40,314 nucleotides of DNA from Mucilaginibacter xinganensis (lineage in GTDB: Bacteria; Bacteroidota; Bacteroidia; Sphingobacteriales; Sphingobacteriaceae): NCBI GenBank assembly GCA_026225055.1, contig JAMFSA010000245.1, forward strand, positions 1 through 40,314. Reading direction: 5' to 3'. Every line of letters begins with the position of its first letter. Positions within the stretch are counted from its first letter, which is position 1. The position numbers and the translations under genes were made by a program. The notes below the pieces were generated by a model. That model worked only from the letters and a program-made list of their open reading frames with translations, was not told the DNA's origin and searched no databases. Shown one piece after another: positions 15,625 through 23,470 of the stretch.

Positions 15625-17082
15625 TTATTTATTTTCTGTCTCTTTGCTTTTACGGTTGCGGCCATATTTATATAATTTATTGTATAAATAACCACGCCGT
15701 TTATTCGCTTCTGATAATGACCTTTCGTTTGCAAAATAACCACCGAATATTTTAGGCACAGCAATACCTTGCGACGAATAAATACCAGAATTTCCGCTAA
15801 AAAAGTAAGCCGTAAAACAGGCAATTGCGAATAACAAAGCATGTTCACCACCGAAAAGCTCTATACCCATAAAGGTACAGGCCAGTGGTGTATTAGTTGC
15901 ACCAGCAAATACCGCTATAAATCCTAATGCCGCAAACAAACTTACAGGCGCATTCAACAAACCGGATAAAGTATTGCCTAATGTAGCACCGATATAAAAC
16001 AAAGGCGTTACTTCTCCCCCTTTAAAGCCGGTTCCGAGCGTTAGGGTAGTATAAATAGTTTTCCATAACCAGCTCCAGGTATCTGCCCCGCCAGCATGAA
16101 ATGCCGAAGGTATAGTAATTGCTCCAGGGTATTGCGCATCAACTCCTAAACTTAAATAATCAGGTTTACCAATAGCGTAAGTAAGCGCGATAATGATCAA
16201 CCCGCCAAAAACAGGGATCAGCCATTTAATAGTGAAAAGTTTTGTAAATACTGCTTTTATTTCATTTACCATCATAGCAAAAAGATAGCTGGCTAAACCA
16301 AATGCCGCGGAGGCGATTATAACTTTGGCAAACAACAACAGATCAACCGGTAAATAATCCGACAGAAAATAAGGGGTTTTAGCTATGATATCAATATGGT
16401 ATGCCGTATGATGAATCCCCCAGGCAGCAACCGTAATATCGCCGATGATACTTGCAATAAGCGCGGGCAGCAAAGCATCATATTTTAACCTGCCGATAGT
16501 AAGCACTTCAATAGCAAATACAGCACCAGTTAATGGCGTACCAAACACAGCGCCAAAACCTGCCGCAACGCCTGCGGTAAGTATCATGCGCATATCGCCA
16601 TCGGTTAACTTGAACCATTTACCAAATAAAGCTGCAAGACTACCGCCTATTTGTACTGCGGTACCTTCCCGCCCTGCTGAGCCGCCGAATAAGTGCGTAA
16701 TAACCGTGGTAATAAGAATAATCGGGCTCATACGGGCCGGTACACCTGCGCCGGGCTGGTGTATCTCGTCAATAATAAGATTATTACCTTTTTCAGCAGA
16801 TTTGCCGGCCCATTGATATATAAAATGAATCAGCACACCAGCCAGTGGCAATAGGAATAATAGCCAGGTATGTGTAAAACGAAAATGGATGGCAGTAGTT
16901 AATAGCCATAAGAACAACGCAACCATACTGCCAATTGACACGGCAACAGGTGCAATTAATACCGTCCACCGGAGCGTATACTTTATAATGCCGAAATGTT
17001 CAGAAGAGAAGATCTTGTTTTTCAATTCACCAGAGTACTGTGATAGATTTGAGAGGATAATGTTGCTTTTTTTCACCTGCAT
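15625..17082 (-). CDS. CLC-F type fluoride/H+ antiporter
   Basis: This is a CLC-superfamily transporter of 485 residues. It has the gating glutamate E139 in GREGTAVQIGG and the GFKGGEVTPLF anion-site loop. The serine that coordinates chloride in the GSGIP motif of Cl- CLCs is absent. That region reads GAGVPARMSP with M118, and the following GREGT lacks the usual GREGP proline. From what I know of the family, this Met plus a non-Pro residue after GREG marks the CLC-F clade, which exports fluoride in exchange for protons. A fluoride-riboswitch-like element lies 38 nt upstream of the start, which strongly supports the assignment. The gene converges on the small OmdA gene. The protein acts in the inner membrane. 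Confidence 0.87.
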   Translation of the reverse strand: MQVKKSNIILSNLSQYSGELKNKIFSSEHFGIIKYTLRWTVLIAPVAVSIGSMVALFLWLLTTAIHFRFTHTWLLFLLPLAGVLIHFIYQWAGKSAEKGNNLIIDEIHQPGAGVPARMSPIILITTVITHLFGGSAGREGTAVQIGGSLAALFGKWFKLTDGDMRMILTAGVAAGFGAVFGTPLTGAVFAIEVLTIGRLKYDALLPALIASIIGDITVAAWGIHHTAYHIDIIAKTPYFLSDYLPVDLLLFAKVIIASAAFGLASYLFAMMVNEIKAVFTKLFTIKWLIPVFGGLIIIALTYAIGKPDYLSLGVDAQYPGAITIPSAFHAGGADTWSWLWKTIYTTLTLGTGFKGGEVTPLFYIGATLGNTLSGLLNAPVSLFAALGFIAVFAGATNTPLACTFMGIELFGGEHALLFAIACFTAYFFSGNSGIYSSQGIAVPKIFGGYFANERSLSEANKRRGYLYNKLYKYGRNRKSKETENK

Positions 17083-17120
17083 AATAATTTATATCCTAAA
17101 GCATAACTTTAAGATTAATT

Positions 17121-17169
17121 TGCAGGCGCCATCAGCAAACGCGGTTTTTAAAAGGAAGACACCATTTCC
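17121..17169 (-). promoter_or_regulatory. Fluoride riboswitch (crcB motif)
   Basis: Read on the minus strand from 17169 to 17121. A GGAA/UUCC stem (P2) encloses AUGGUGUC. A U/A-rich joint leads to AAACCGC, a short stem-loop and GCUGAUGGCGCC. GGUGUC pairs in full with GGCGCC when G-U pairs are allowed (P1). The order AUG-P1, AAAC, GCUGAUG-P1' matches the Thermotoga and Pseudomonas fluoride aptamers. The terminal CCUAC reads CCUGC and P3 is very short. The element ends 38 nt before the CLC-F start codon. No terminator is evident, so translational control is more likely. Confidence 0.8.
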
Positions 17170-17174
17170 TGCTG

Positions 17175-17205
17175 CTAATATAAAGATTTGTAATATATAT
17201 TACAA
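17175..17205 (-). promoter_or_regulatory. Candidate promoter for riboswitch-CLC-F transcript
   Basis: On the minus strand, TTG (17205-17203) is followed after 20 nt by TATATTAG (17182-17175), a 7/8 match to TAnnTTTG. The predicted start lies near 17169, exactly at the first base of the riboswitch P2 stem. Confidence 0.5.
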
Positions 17206-17207
17206 AA

Positions 17208-17320
17208 GAGATGCAAAGTATTGCGTCTCCACGGTTTTATTATTCTCGTAGAGACACCATACTTTGTGTCTCCTTGTATCATATAAAAAAAGAGACGCAA
17301 AGTATTGCGTCTCTACGGTT
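17208..17320. repeat. GAGACGCAAAGTATTGCGTCTC repeat cluster
   Basis: Three related units occur in about 110 bp. A direct pair at 17208-17235 and 17292-17320 shares the core GCAAAGTATTGCGTCT. An inverted, diverged unit lies between them around 17254-17273 (GTAGAGACACC). It is the same family as the perfect inverted repeat at 34299-34378. No coding sequence is seen here. Confidence 0.7.
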
Positions 17321-17339
17321 ATTGTGGGGGACTAATTTA

Positions 17340-17981
17340 TTAAGCCGATTTCTTACTATTAACCGTCAATGCTGATTCGTATACTGCCGACAGTATTTCT
17401 TTCGCCGGAAAAGGTTTAATAAAATCTTCATCAATATGATCGTAAATCACATGCTGTGAAGGATCTATCACATAAGTGGCTAACAAGGCTATATTAGCAT
17501 CTATGCCTGAAAACCTGTTCCACGCAGGGTTGCTTTCAGAATAAATCCTGAATTTTTTGGCTATGTGATTATTTTTATCAAAATAAAAATTTAACGACAA
17601 GCTGTTTTCCCATGCTAATTTTTGAAGGCCATTTCCTTTTTCATCATTAATGACCAGCAAATTGCCGCCATTAGCCCTTATTTCGTGCTGCAGGGCGTTT
17701 AATTGCTTCAATTGGTCTAATCCTTCTTCTTTCCAGTGTTGCGAATAAAAGCTGATAACCAGCGGTTTATTCAGCAATTGCCTGAGCAGTACCGGGCCAT
17801 GTGTTTCGGCACCATTATAAAATTGCTGCCACTGCTCATGCAGGTTGGTTAATGAAAAATCGGGAATATAGTTTCCTATTTTAACAGGTTTTAAAGGCTT
17901 GTATGATTTGAACTCAAAATTAAGTTCAGGGATGATCTCCGACAGATCGAAAAATGGATATTTATTTGTAGTTGCTAACAT
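17340..17981 (-). CDS. Cysteine-less redoxin/AhpC-TSA-like protein
   Basis: This is a 213-residue protein with a thioredoxin-like redoxin fold. IGNYIPDFSLTNL near residue 34 and KPLVISFYSQHWKEEGLDQL correspond to the peroxiredoxin strand and active-site loop. The usual PxxxTxxC motif is absent, and I find no cysteine anywhere in the protein, so it cannot act as a thiol peroxidase. Later segments (NLLVINDEKGN, FDKNNHIAKKFRIYSESNP, TYVIDPSQHVIY) keep the fold pattern. I chose the ATG at 17979-17981. An in-frame ATG at 18021-18023 overlaps the -33 element of a promoter whose -7 box is 17994-18001. A structural, chaperone or sensory role is possible. It lies between CLC-F and DUF4395/peroxiredoxin genes. 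Confidence 0.75.
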   Translation of the reverse strand: MLATTNKYPFFDLSEIIPELNFEFKSYKPLKPVKIGNYIPDFSLTNLHEQWQQFYNGAETHGPVLLRQLLNKPLVISFYSQHWKEEGLDQLKQLNALQHEIRANGGNLLVINDEKGNGLQKLAWENSLSLNFYFDKNNHIAKKFRIYSESNPAWNRFSGIDANIALLATYVIDPSQHVIYDHIDEDFIKPFPAKEILSAVYESALTVNSKKSA

Positions 17982-17993
17982 GTTTATAATATT

Positions 17994-18023
17994 AAAAAGT
18001 AAATGTTTACCGTGGTACGGCAA
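17994..18023 (-). promoter_or_regulatory. Promoter of the cysteine-less redoxin gene
   Basis: On the minus strand, TTG (18023-18021) is followed after 19 nt by TACTTTTT (18001-17994), a 7/8 match to TAnnTTTG. The start would be near 17987, only about 6 nt before the chosen ATG. The rest of the 392-bp gap to 18373 holds two palindromes and no gene that I can support. Confidence 0.5.
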
Positions 18024-18067
18024 TAACTAATTGGTATTAAACGGTTAACAACAGCGGTACAGTCCAT

Positions 18068-18084
18068 ATACTACTTTGTAGTAT
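18068..18084. promoter_or_regulatory. Perfect palindrome ATACTAC-N3-GTAGTAT
   Basis: Seven-bp arms (18068-18074 and 18078-18084) flank TTT, about 45 bp upstream of the -33 element of the cysteine-less redoxin gene. A related imperfect pair, ATATACTA ... TAGTATAT, spans about 18302-18336. It could be a regulator site; no partner is identified. Confidence 0.35.
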
Positions 18085-18373
18085 TTTAACAGGTTGGTAA
18101 ATAAATAGCGCATAATTTTATAATAAGATCAGTTAAAAGTTCAGGAAGTATTAACGGAGATTTCGGAGGTGTAGCTTATAAGCTATAACGGCAACAACAT
18201 ATGTGCATCATCATATTTTCAAAGCCGATTGACCTTAAAAGCTGACTATTGCGGATGATTGAATGACGCTGTTGCATTGATATGAAGCATTAATAAGACA
18301 AATATACTATAAAATCTATATATTTAGTAGTATATAATTGAGTATTTTCAACAATCATCTAATTTTCAGTGTC

Positions 18374-18826
18374 TTAAAATTTACTAACGAGTGTTTTACC
18401 TATGGAATACACATGGCACCCAGCACAAAATGCGAAGAAAGACTCCAGTAAAGCGAAGAATGAAAGTACAGTTGCAAGGGAAATAGCAAGAATTTGTTGA
18501 CTAAAGAATATTGAAATAAGAATAGCTGCGGTGAACGCCAACCCTACCATTGCTGCAAATCTTTTAGGAGCACGGTCAACAGGTTTGTTTTTTATTTTAA
18601 GTTGTTTGATGATCGCATCGCTTAAAAAGCCAAGCGCGCTGTATTTACCCAGGTTAAATGATCTTAAAGCAAAATCGAGCAATAAAAAAGCGATGATGAG
18701 CCAAAAGCCTGTTACCAAATAAACAATAGAAAGCACCAAAACAAAAAAAGCCGTTAAACGGGCCTTGTTTTCATTTATGCTGACAAAATCGACGGGGCAA
18801 TCCATATTTTTCTTATTGAGCATCAT
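18374..18826 (-). CDS. DUF4395 membrane protein
   Basis: This is an inner-membrane protein of 150 residues with about four hydrophobic helices. Two family hallmarks are present: an N-terminal CPVDF...NENKAR stretch, and a C-terminal FFAFCAGCHVY with a CxGC pair. Both cysteine sites suggest thiol or sulfur chemistry at the membrane, but DUF4395 has no proven function. The first ATG (18824-18826) lies inside a palindromic repeat. Another at 18821-18823 and one at 18803-18805 (MDCPVDF) are realistic alternatives, and the last would begin directly at the conserved motif. The gene follows a 1-Cys peroxiredoxin on the same strand, with the repeat filling most of the 87-bp gap. Confidence 0.8.
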   Translation of the reverse strand: MMLNKKNMDCPVDFVSINENKARLTAFFVLVLSIVYLVTGFWLIIAFLLLDFALRSFNLGKYSALGFLSDAIIKQLKIKNKPVDRAPKRFAAMVGLAFTAAILISIFFSQQILAISLATVLSFFALLESFFAFCAGCHVYSIGKTLVSKF

Positions 18827-18900
18827 TGCGAGGAACGAAGCAATCCCTAACTATACAGGGCGGACCTGCTAATCGGGGATTGCTTCGTACCTCGCAATGA
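18823..18900. repeat. REP-like palindrome, related family member
   Basis: Arms 18823-18847 and 18876-18900 (TCATTGCGAGG.ACGAAGCAATCCC) match at 24 of 25 positions. The ends share TCATTGCGAG/CTCGCAATGA with the 86-bp copies at 8453 and 19695, but the interior differs. It overlaps the likely 5' end of the DUF4395 gene. Confidence 0.85.
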
Positions 18901-18913
18901 CGCAAAGGTAGAA

Positions 18914-19549
18914 TTATTTATTTGGCTGTGGTGTTAACCTTAGATAAGGTTTTACCAGTTCAAATCCTTTAGGAAATTTAGCCGGAATATCTTCTGTTTT
19001 AATTGATGGTAATACTACTACCTTCTCACCGTCTTTCCAGTCGGCTGGCGTAGCAACGCTATAATTTGCGGTAAGCTGTAATGAATCGATCACCCTTAAA
19101 ATTTCCTGGAAATTTCTTCCTGTCGAAGCAGGGTAAGTAATGATCAGTTTTATCTTTTTATCAGGGCTGATAATAAATAACGATCTAACAGTAGCTGTTA
19201 ATGAAGCATTCGGATGGATCATGTCATAAGCCTCGCTTATTTCCCTGTTTTCATCAGCAATGATCGGGAAGTTAACTTCAACGTTCTGTGTTTCGTTAAT
19301 ATCATTGATCCATAATTTGTGCGATTCAACAGAATCAACGCTCAATGCCGCAACCTTAACATTACGCTTCTCAAACTCATCTTTTAAAGATGCTGTTCTG
19401 CCTAATTCGGTGGTGCACACCGGTGTATAATCCGCAGGATGCGAAAACAACACGCCCCAGCTATCGCCTAAAAATTCATAAAAATCGATTTCACCTAGTG
19501 AAGTCTGTGCTTTAAAGTTTGGTGCATCATCACCTAATCGTAAACTCAT
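18914..19549 (-). CDS. 1-Cys peroxiredoxin (Prx6-type)
   Basis: This is a thiol peroxidase of 211 residues that reduces hydrogen peroxide and organic peroxides in the cytoplasm. The peroxidatic cysteine is C45 in the intact PxxxTxxC motif (HPADYTPVCTTELG). The extended C-terminal domain (VVLPSIKTEDIPAKFPKGF) is characteristic of the Prx6/1-Cys group, and no resolving cysteine is visible. PASTGRNFQEILRVIDSLQL is the conserved segment carrying the active-site arginine. A TACATTTG -7 box at 19609-19602 gives a leader of about 45 nt. DUF4395 lies downstream. Confidence 0.94.
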   Translation of the reverse strand: MSLRLGDDAPNFKAQTSLGEIDFYEFLGDSWGVLFSHPADYTPVCTTELGRTASLKDEFEKRNVKVAALSVDSVESHKLWINDINETQNVEVNFPIIADENREISEAYDMIHPNASLTATVRSLFIISPDKKIKLIITYPASTGRNFQEILRVIDSLQLTANYSVATPADWKDGEKVVVLPSIKTEDIPAKFPKGFELVKPYLRLTPQPNK

Positions 19550-19601
19550 GATATGTTATATTTTATGGTATTAAATTTTGTGCAAGCCTAAAATGCTTAA
19601 G

Positions 19602-19609
19602 CAAATGTA
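19602..19609 (-). promoter_or_regulatory. -7 element of the peroxiredoxin gene
   Basis: TACATTTG on the minus strand is an exact TAnnTTTG match, 52 nt upstream of the peroxiredoxin ATG. A good TTG at the -33 spacing is not seen. The rest of the 19550-19862 gap is AT-rich and contains the repeat at 19695-19780. Confidence 0.5.
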
Positions 19610-19694
19610 ATAATTTTTTGCATTTACTATTAATCCTATGGAAATGATAGTTTATATGATAATAGATTTACAAATGGATAAAATTTATTTATCA

Positions 19695-19780
19695 TGTCAT
19701 TGCGAGCGATAGCGTGGCAACCTCGTCGCTTGCATATTGAACGCGACGAGGTTGCTTCGTTGTTCCTCCTCGCAATGACA
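19695..19780. repeat. 86-bp REP-like palindrome, copy B (loop inverted)
   Basis: Same length and arms as the element at 8453-8538: outer TGTCATTGCGAG (19695-19706) and complement (19769-19780), and inner GCAACCTCGTCGC with its complement. The central loop reads TTGCATATTGAA here but TTCAATATGCA in copy A, so the loop is flipped relative to the conserved flanks. It lies between the YdeP gene (3' end) and the peroxiredoxin gene. Confidence 0.85.
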
Positions 19781-19862
19781 CCAGTTAGAATACTTCCTGG
19801 GCCGGTATCCGTTTCTATCCTTAACGCATACATCCTGAAAATCAAAAAAATCAGTTTAATCC

Positions 19863-22172
19863 CTATTCATGCTTCTTAATCTTAATAATCACCATCTTTG
19901 ATGTTGGCGTGTTACTGGTCTTAGCCACCGTATCAATCGGTACCAGCACATTGGTTTCGGGATAATAGGTTGCGGTATTACCTTCCGGGATATTATAGGC
20001 TACGATCACAAATAAGCGTGCAACACGCTCCTTGCCTCCGTGATAATTAAAAAGATCAACCTTATCCCCCGCTTTAAAACCGGCTTTTTGAATATCCTTT
20101 TCATTCATGAAGATTACCCGGCGTTCATTGTGGATACCGCGATAGCGGTCATCCAAGCCATATATAGTAGTATTAAACTGGTCGTGACTGCGGATGGTCA
20201 TCATTATAAATTCGTCATCAGCCAGTTTATGTTCGGTAAGTTTAGTTACTGTAAAAGGTATCTTACCACCCATATTTTCAGCGGTGAATTTGCCTTCACG
20301 TGGGGCATTGGGCAGATAAAAGCCTCCTGGTTCGCGCACCCGTTTATTGTAATTCTCTAATCCGGGTATCACCTTTTCCATATCATCGCGCACCGCATCA
20401 TAACTATTGGCATATTTATCCCAATCAACAACAGTTTTATCGCCCAAAGTAGCTTTTGCCAACCTGCATACGATCTGATTTTCACTCAGCAGGTCCTTTG
20501 AAACCGGCTCCAATATGCCCTTCGACATCTGAATAACGCCCATAGAGTTTTCACAGCTTATCAGTTGCGGTTCGCCATTTATCATATCCTTATCGCTGCG
20601 GGCAAGCGTTGGCAATATGATGGATTCCCCGCCGTGCACCAAGTGGTTCCTGTTTAATTTGGTGGAAACACTTACCGTAAGCTTCATTTTACGCAAGCCA
20701 TCGGCCGTATAATTGGTATCCGGCGTAGCCGAGAGAAAATTACCACCCATCGAGAAAAATACTTTCAGCTTACCCTCATGCATGGCTTTGATGGATTCTA
20801 CAACATCCAACCCATGCGCGCGCGGTGGTTCAAAACCGTAAACCTCTTTCAGTTTATCCAGTTGCTTTTCTGTTGGCTTATCAAATATCAGCATGGTGCG
20901 GTTACCCTGTACGTTGCTATGCCCACGCACGGGGCACAAACCGGCTCCTGGCTTACCTATAGCCCCTTTAAGTATGGTTAAATTCAAAATCTCTTTTATT
21001 GTATCAACTCCATTTGTATGTTGAGTGATGCCCATTGCCCAACAAATGATGATACGGCTCTTGTATTTCAACATTTCTGCAGCTTGCTGTATTTGAGCTA
21101 AGGGAACGCCGCATTTCTCGGTTAGTTCTTCTACCTTATGCTGTTCCAAACTATGCAAAAACTGTGTATAGCCTAAAGTATTTTCTTTGATAAAATCCTG
21201 ATCGAATACCTTTCCGGGCTCTTTAACTTCTGCCTCATATAGTAATTTTTCAATGGCTTTAAGCAGGGCCATGTCGCCGTTTATTTTTACCTGTAGAAAA
21301 AGGTCGGCAAGCTGAGTCTTTATACCCAGTATTCCTTTAACATTCTGCGGGTTTTTAAACCCCATTAGCCCGGCTTCATGTAATGGGTTTATAGCGATGA
21401 TCTTTGAGCCATTATCTTTAGCCTTTTGCAGGGCCGTAAGCATGCGTGGGTGATTTGTACCCGGGTTCTGGCCCATAATAATTATCACATCTGTATCGTA
21501 AAAATCATTCAGCGTTACCGTACCCTTACCTATCCCAATGGTTGGTGTAAGCGCCGAGCCCGACGACTCATGGCACATATTGGAGCAATCGGGCAGGTTA
21601 TTGGTGCCGTATTCTCTTATAAATAACTGGTATGTAAATGAAGCCTCGTTACTGGTACGCCCCGATGTATAAAACGCAGCCTCGTTGGGCGATGAAAGTT
21701 TATTTAAATGATAGGCTATCTTTTTAAAGGCATCATCCCAACTGATCGGCTCATAATGTGTGCCGCCTTTTGGCAGATATACTGGTTCAGCAATCCTTCC
21801 CTTTTTACCGATTTCGTAATCGTTCAATTTAGCCAGATCGGCTACAGAATTTTTCGCAAAGAACTCACCTGTCAGTTTTTTAGTAGTTGCTTCTTCAGCC
21901 AGAGCTTTAGCACCGTTTTCACAATATTCCGCTATTGGCGAACGGTCGTCATCCGGATCGGGCCAGGCACAACTGGAACAATCAAAGCCACCCTTTTTAT
22001 TCATGTGGAACAGGCCCTCCATACCACGCACTACGCCTGCTTCCTGCAAAATATCAGTCATGGCCGCAGTAACCGCGGGAATACCTGCCGCCCATTTTTT
22101 AGGTTCGGTGACCTTTAGATCTAATAATTCTTCCGGGTTTTCAGCTTCGGGTTGTTCCACTTTCTTGCTCAT
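19863..22172 (-). CDS. FdhF/YdeP-family molybdopterin oxidoreductase
   Basis: This is a large (769-residue) oxidoreductase of the DMSO reductase superfamily, closest to YdeP. It starts with KWAAGIPAVTAAM and carries GFDCSSCAWPDPDDD, a cysteine pair typical of the group. Then come TSGRTSNEASFTYQLF, IMGQNPGTNHPR and CWAMGITQHTNG in the molybdopterin-binding domains. A C-terminal dinucleotide-binding domain (FNTTIYGLDDRYRGI...ATYYPETN) follows. There is no Tat signal, so it is cytoplasmic. YdeP has been tied to acid resistance; its substrate is unproven. The start at 22170-22172 is 5 nt after the DUF7009 stop. Longer in-frame starts run into that gene. Downstream of fdhD, it is the only Moco enzyme in the window and the likely client. 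Confidence 0.9.
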   Translation of the reverse strand: MSKKVEQPEAENPEELLDLKVTEPKKWAAGIPAVTAAMTDILQEAGVVRGMEGLFHMNKKGGFDCSSCAWPDPDDDRSPIAEYCENGAKALAEEATTKKLTGEFFAKNSVADLAKLNDYEIGKKGRIAEPVYLPKGGTHYEPISWDDAFKKIAYHLNKLSSPNEAAFYTSGRTSNEASFTYQLFIREYGTNNLPDCSNMCHESSGSALTPTIGIGKGTVTLNDFYDTDVIIIMGQNPGTNHPRMLTALQKAKDNGSKIIAINPLHEAGLMGFKNPQNVKGILGIKTQLADLFLQVKINGDMALLKAIEKLLYEAEVKEPGKVFDQDFIKENTLGYTQFLHSLEQHKVEELTEKCGVPLAQIQQAAEMLKYKSRIIICWAMGITQHTNGVDTIKEILNLTILKGAIGKPGAGLCPVRGHSNVQGNRTMLIFDKPTEKQLDKLKEVYGFEPPRAHGLDVVESIKAMHEGKLKVFFSMGGNFLSATPDTNYTADGLRKMKLTVSVSTKLNRNHLVHGGESIILPTLARSDKDMINGEPQLISCENSMGVIQMSKGILEPVSKDLLSENQIVCRLAKATLGDKTVVDWDKYANSYDAVRDDMEKVIPGLENYNKRVREPGGFYLPNAPREGKFTAENMGGKIPFTVTKLTEHKLADDEFIMMTIRSHDQFNTTIYGLDDRYRGIHNERRVIFMNEKDIQKAGFKAGDKVDLFNYHGGKERVARLFVIVAYNIPEGNTATYYPETNVLVPIDTVAKTSNTPTSKMVIIKIKKHE

Positions 22173-22176
22173 AACA

Positions 22177-22536
22177 TTATTCTTTCTTCTTTTGGGCGAG
22201 CGGGTTTGGATAATTATCGCTTTGGTCTTCATCAACTTCATCCAAACAAACAAAATCTTTTTCTACCAGCAGATCCAACGCGCCATACTTATTTTCAAAA
22301 CCTATGCGATCGGTATTTATCAATTCACTTATCATTTTGCGCGACATACACATAGTGATCTTATTGTCGATATAACTTGAAGTAAGCTCCTTTCCTTCAG
22401 TTAATTGTAGTGCATAAATGAGAGGCTCTCCTGCAAAACTCACTTGTTCTTCCAGGTATCCTTCCCTGGCTAAACTATCAACATCAGTACGTGTGAGCCT
22501 GTAACGTAGTGAGTTGCTTTTAATGCGTAGTTTCAT
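22177..22536 (-). CDS. DUF7009-like protein between fdhD and ydeP
   Basis: This is a 119-residue soluble protein. The opening MKLRIKSNSLRYRLTRTDVDSLAREG is a recognisable conserved start in small proteins that I associate with DUF7009, often encoded beside molybdopterin oxidoreductases. It then has short beta-rich segments and an acidic tail (DEVDEDQSDN) ending in lysines. No catalytic motif is visible. Its start overlaps the end of fdhD by 17 nt, and its stop is 4 nt from the YdeP start, so the three are translationally coupled. A role in maturation of the oxidoreductase is a reasonable inference but untested. The assignment to DUF7009 is from memory. Confidence 0.7.
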   Translation of the reverse strand: MKLRIKSNSLRYRLTRTDVDSLAREGYLEEQVSFAGEPLIYALQLTEGKELTSSYIDNKITMCMSRKMISELINTDRIGFENKYGALDLLVEKDFVCLDEVDEDQSDNYPNPLAQKKKE

Positions 22537-23389
22537 GTTCTGTGATTAAGATTCGGTGTGCGGCCGTATAAATATTAAAACGCTCGTTGCGTAAAAATCC
22601 TATTAAGGTAATATTAAATTCTTCTGCTAATTGTACCGCCAGGCTTGATGGCGCACCTACCGCTGCAATAACAGTAATACCAGCCATTGCCGCTTTCTGC
22701 ACCAGTTCAAAACTCGCCCTGCCGCTTAGCAATAAGATACTATTAGCAAGTGGCAACCAGTTTTTATTTAAAGCAGCGCCAATGAGTTTATCCAAGGCAT
22801 TATGCCTGCCAACATCCTCACGAACTAATAATAATTCACCTGTTGGAGTAAATAATGCCGAGGCATGTAATCCGCCGGTATCAGCAAACACCTCCTGATG
22901 CACGCTTAGTGTTTTGGGCAACTGGTGCAATAAATCAGCATTAATAAAATTATCGTCTTTAGGCTGATGATCATAAGCGCTTACTGTACGTATAGCATTT
23001 ATAGAACCTTTGCCACAAACCCCGCAGCTTGATGTGGTATAAAAATTACGCTCAGTGTTGCGCACGTTGGGTATAATGTCTTCACTTAAAGTTACCTGTA
23101 TCACATTCTCTTTATTCTCGGCACAGGCTATAAAGCTGTGCGCTATGGAGGCTACTTCTTTTTGATTTTGAATGATGCCTTCAGTAAACAGAAATCCTAA
23201 AGCCAGTTCGGCATCATTACCGGGCGTACGCATGGTAACAGAAATATTTTGTACTTGCCGGTTCTCTTTCGATCCATGTTCCAGCTTGATCTCCAAGGGC
23301 TCCTCAATGGCAAGCGCATCTGATGTTTCTGTACTGGCAACCTGGTTTACTTTAGTGATGGGCAGATATGTGATTGAACTGGCTGACAT
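22520..23389 (-). CDS. fdhD: Formate dehydrogenase accessory sulfurtransferase FdhD
   Basis: FdhD passes sulfur from a cysteine desulfurase to the molybdenum cofactor, which some bis-MGD enzymes need for activity. The sulfur-carrying cysteines are C122 and C125 in SSCGVCGKGSI. The GFLFTEGII segment and VREDVGRHNALDKLIG are family signatures. At 289 residues it is of normal size and cytoplasmic. It is divergent from moaD and precedes the DUF7009 and ydeP genes in an overlapping unit, so YdeP is its probable recipient. A TATATTTG box (23401-23394) lies only 4 nt upstream of the ATG. Confidence 0.95.
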   Translation of the reverse strand: MSASSITYLPITKVNQVASTETSDALAIEEPLEIKLEHGSKENRQVQNISVTMRTPGNDAELALGFLFTEGIIQNQKEVASIAHSFIACAENKENVIQVTLSEDIIPNVRNTERNFYTTSSCGVCGKGSINAIRTVSAYDHQPKDDNFINADLLHQLPKTLSVHQEVFADTGGLHASALFTPTGELLLVREDVGRHNALDKLIGAALNKNWLPLANSILLLSGRASFELVQKAAMAGITVIAAVGAPSSLAVQLAEEFNITLIGFLRNERFNIYTAAHRILITEHETTH

Positions 23390-23452
23390 ATATCAAATAT
23401 ACAACTCAAATCAGCTTATTGTTCTGCTTTTAACGCATAAAAATTGCGATAT

Positions 23453-23470
23453 TTGTTTAATTTTAAACAA
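23453..23470. promoter_or_regulatory. Palindrome TTGTTTAA-N2-TTAAACAA in the fdhD/moaD gap
   Basis: Perfect 8-bp arms (23453-23460 and 23463-23470) sit midway between divergent fdhD and moaD, 40 nt from the moaD ATG. It could be an operator shared by both directions. AT-rich composition makes chance a real possibility. Confidence 0.4.

Noticed and set aside
16445..16816. 123-codon plus-strand frame opposite the CLC-F gene
   Set aside because: It is a shadow of a strongly supported membrane protein; its Pro/Ala/Ile-rich composition mirrors the transporter codons.
17208..17320. CRISPR-like array of GAGACGCAA repeats
   Set aside because: There are only three diverged units in mixed orientation, with irregular spacing and no cas genes.
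19636..19879. Short frames on both strands through the REP-like copy B
   Set aside because: They consist mostly of palindromic repeat sequence; an equivalent frame would appear in any copy.
22003..22380. 125-codon plus-strand frame across the ydeP/DUF7009 junction
   Set aside because: It is antisense to two supported, tightly coupled genes and shows no independent features.
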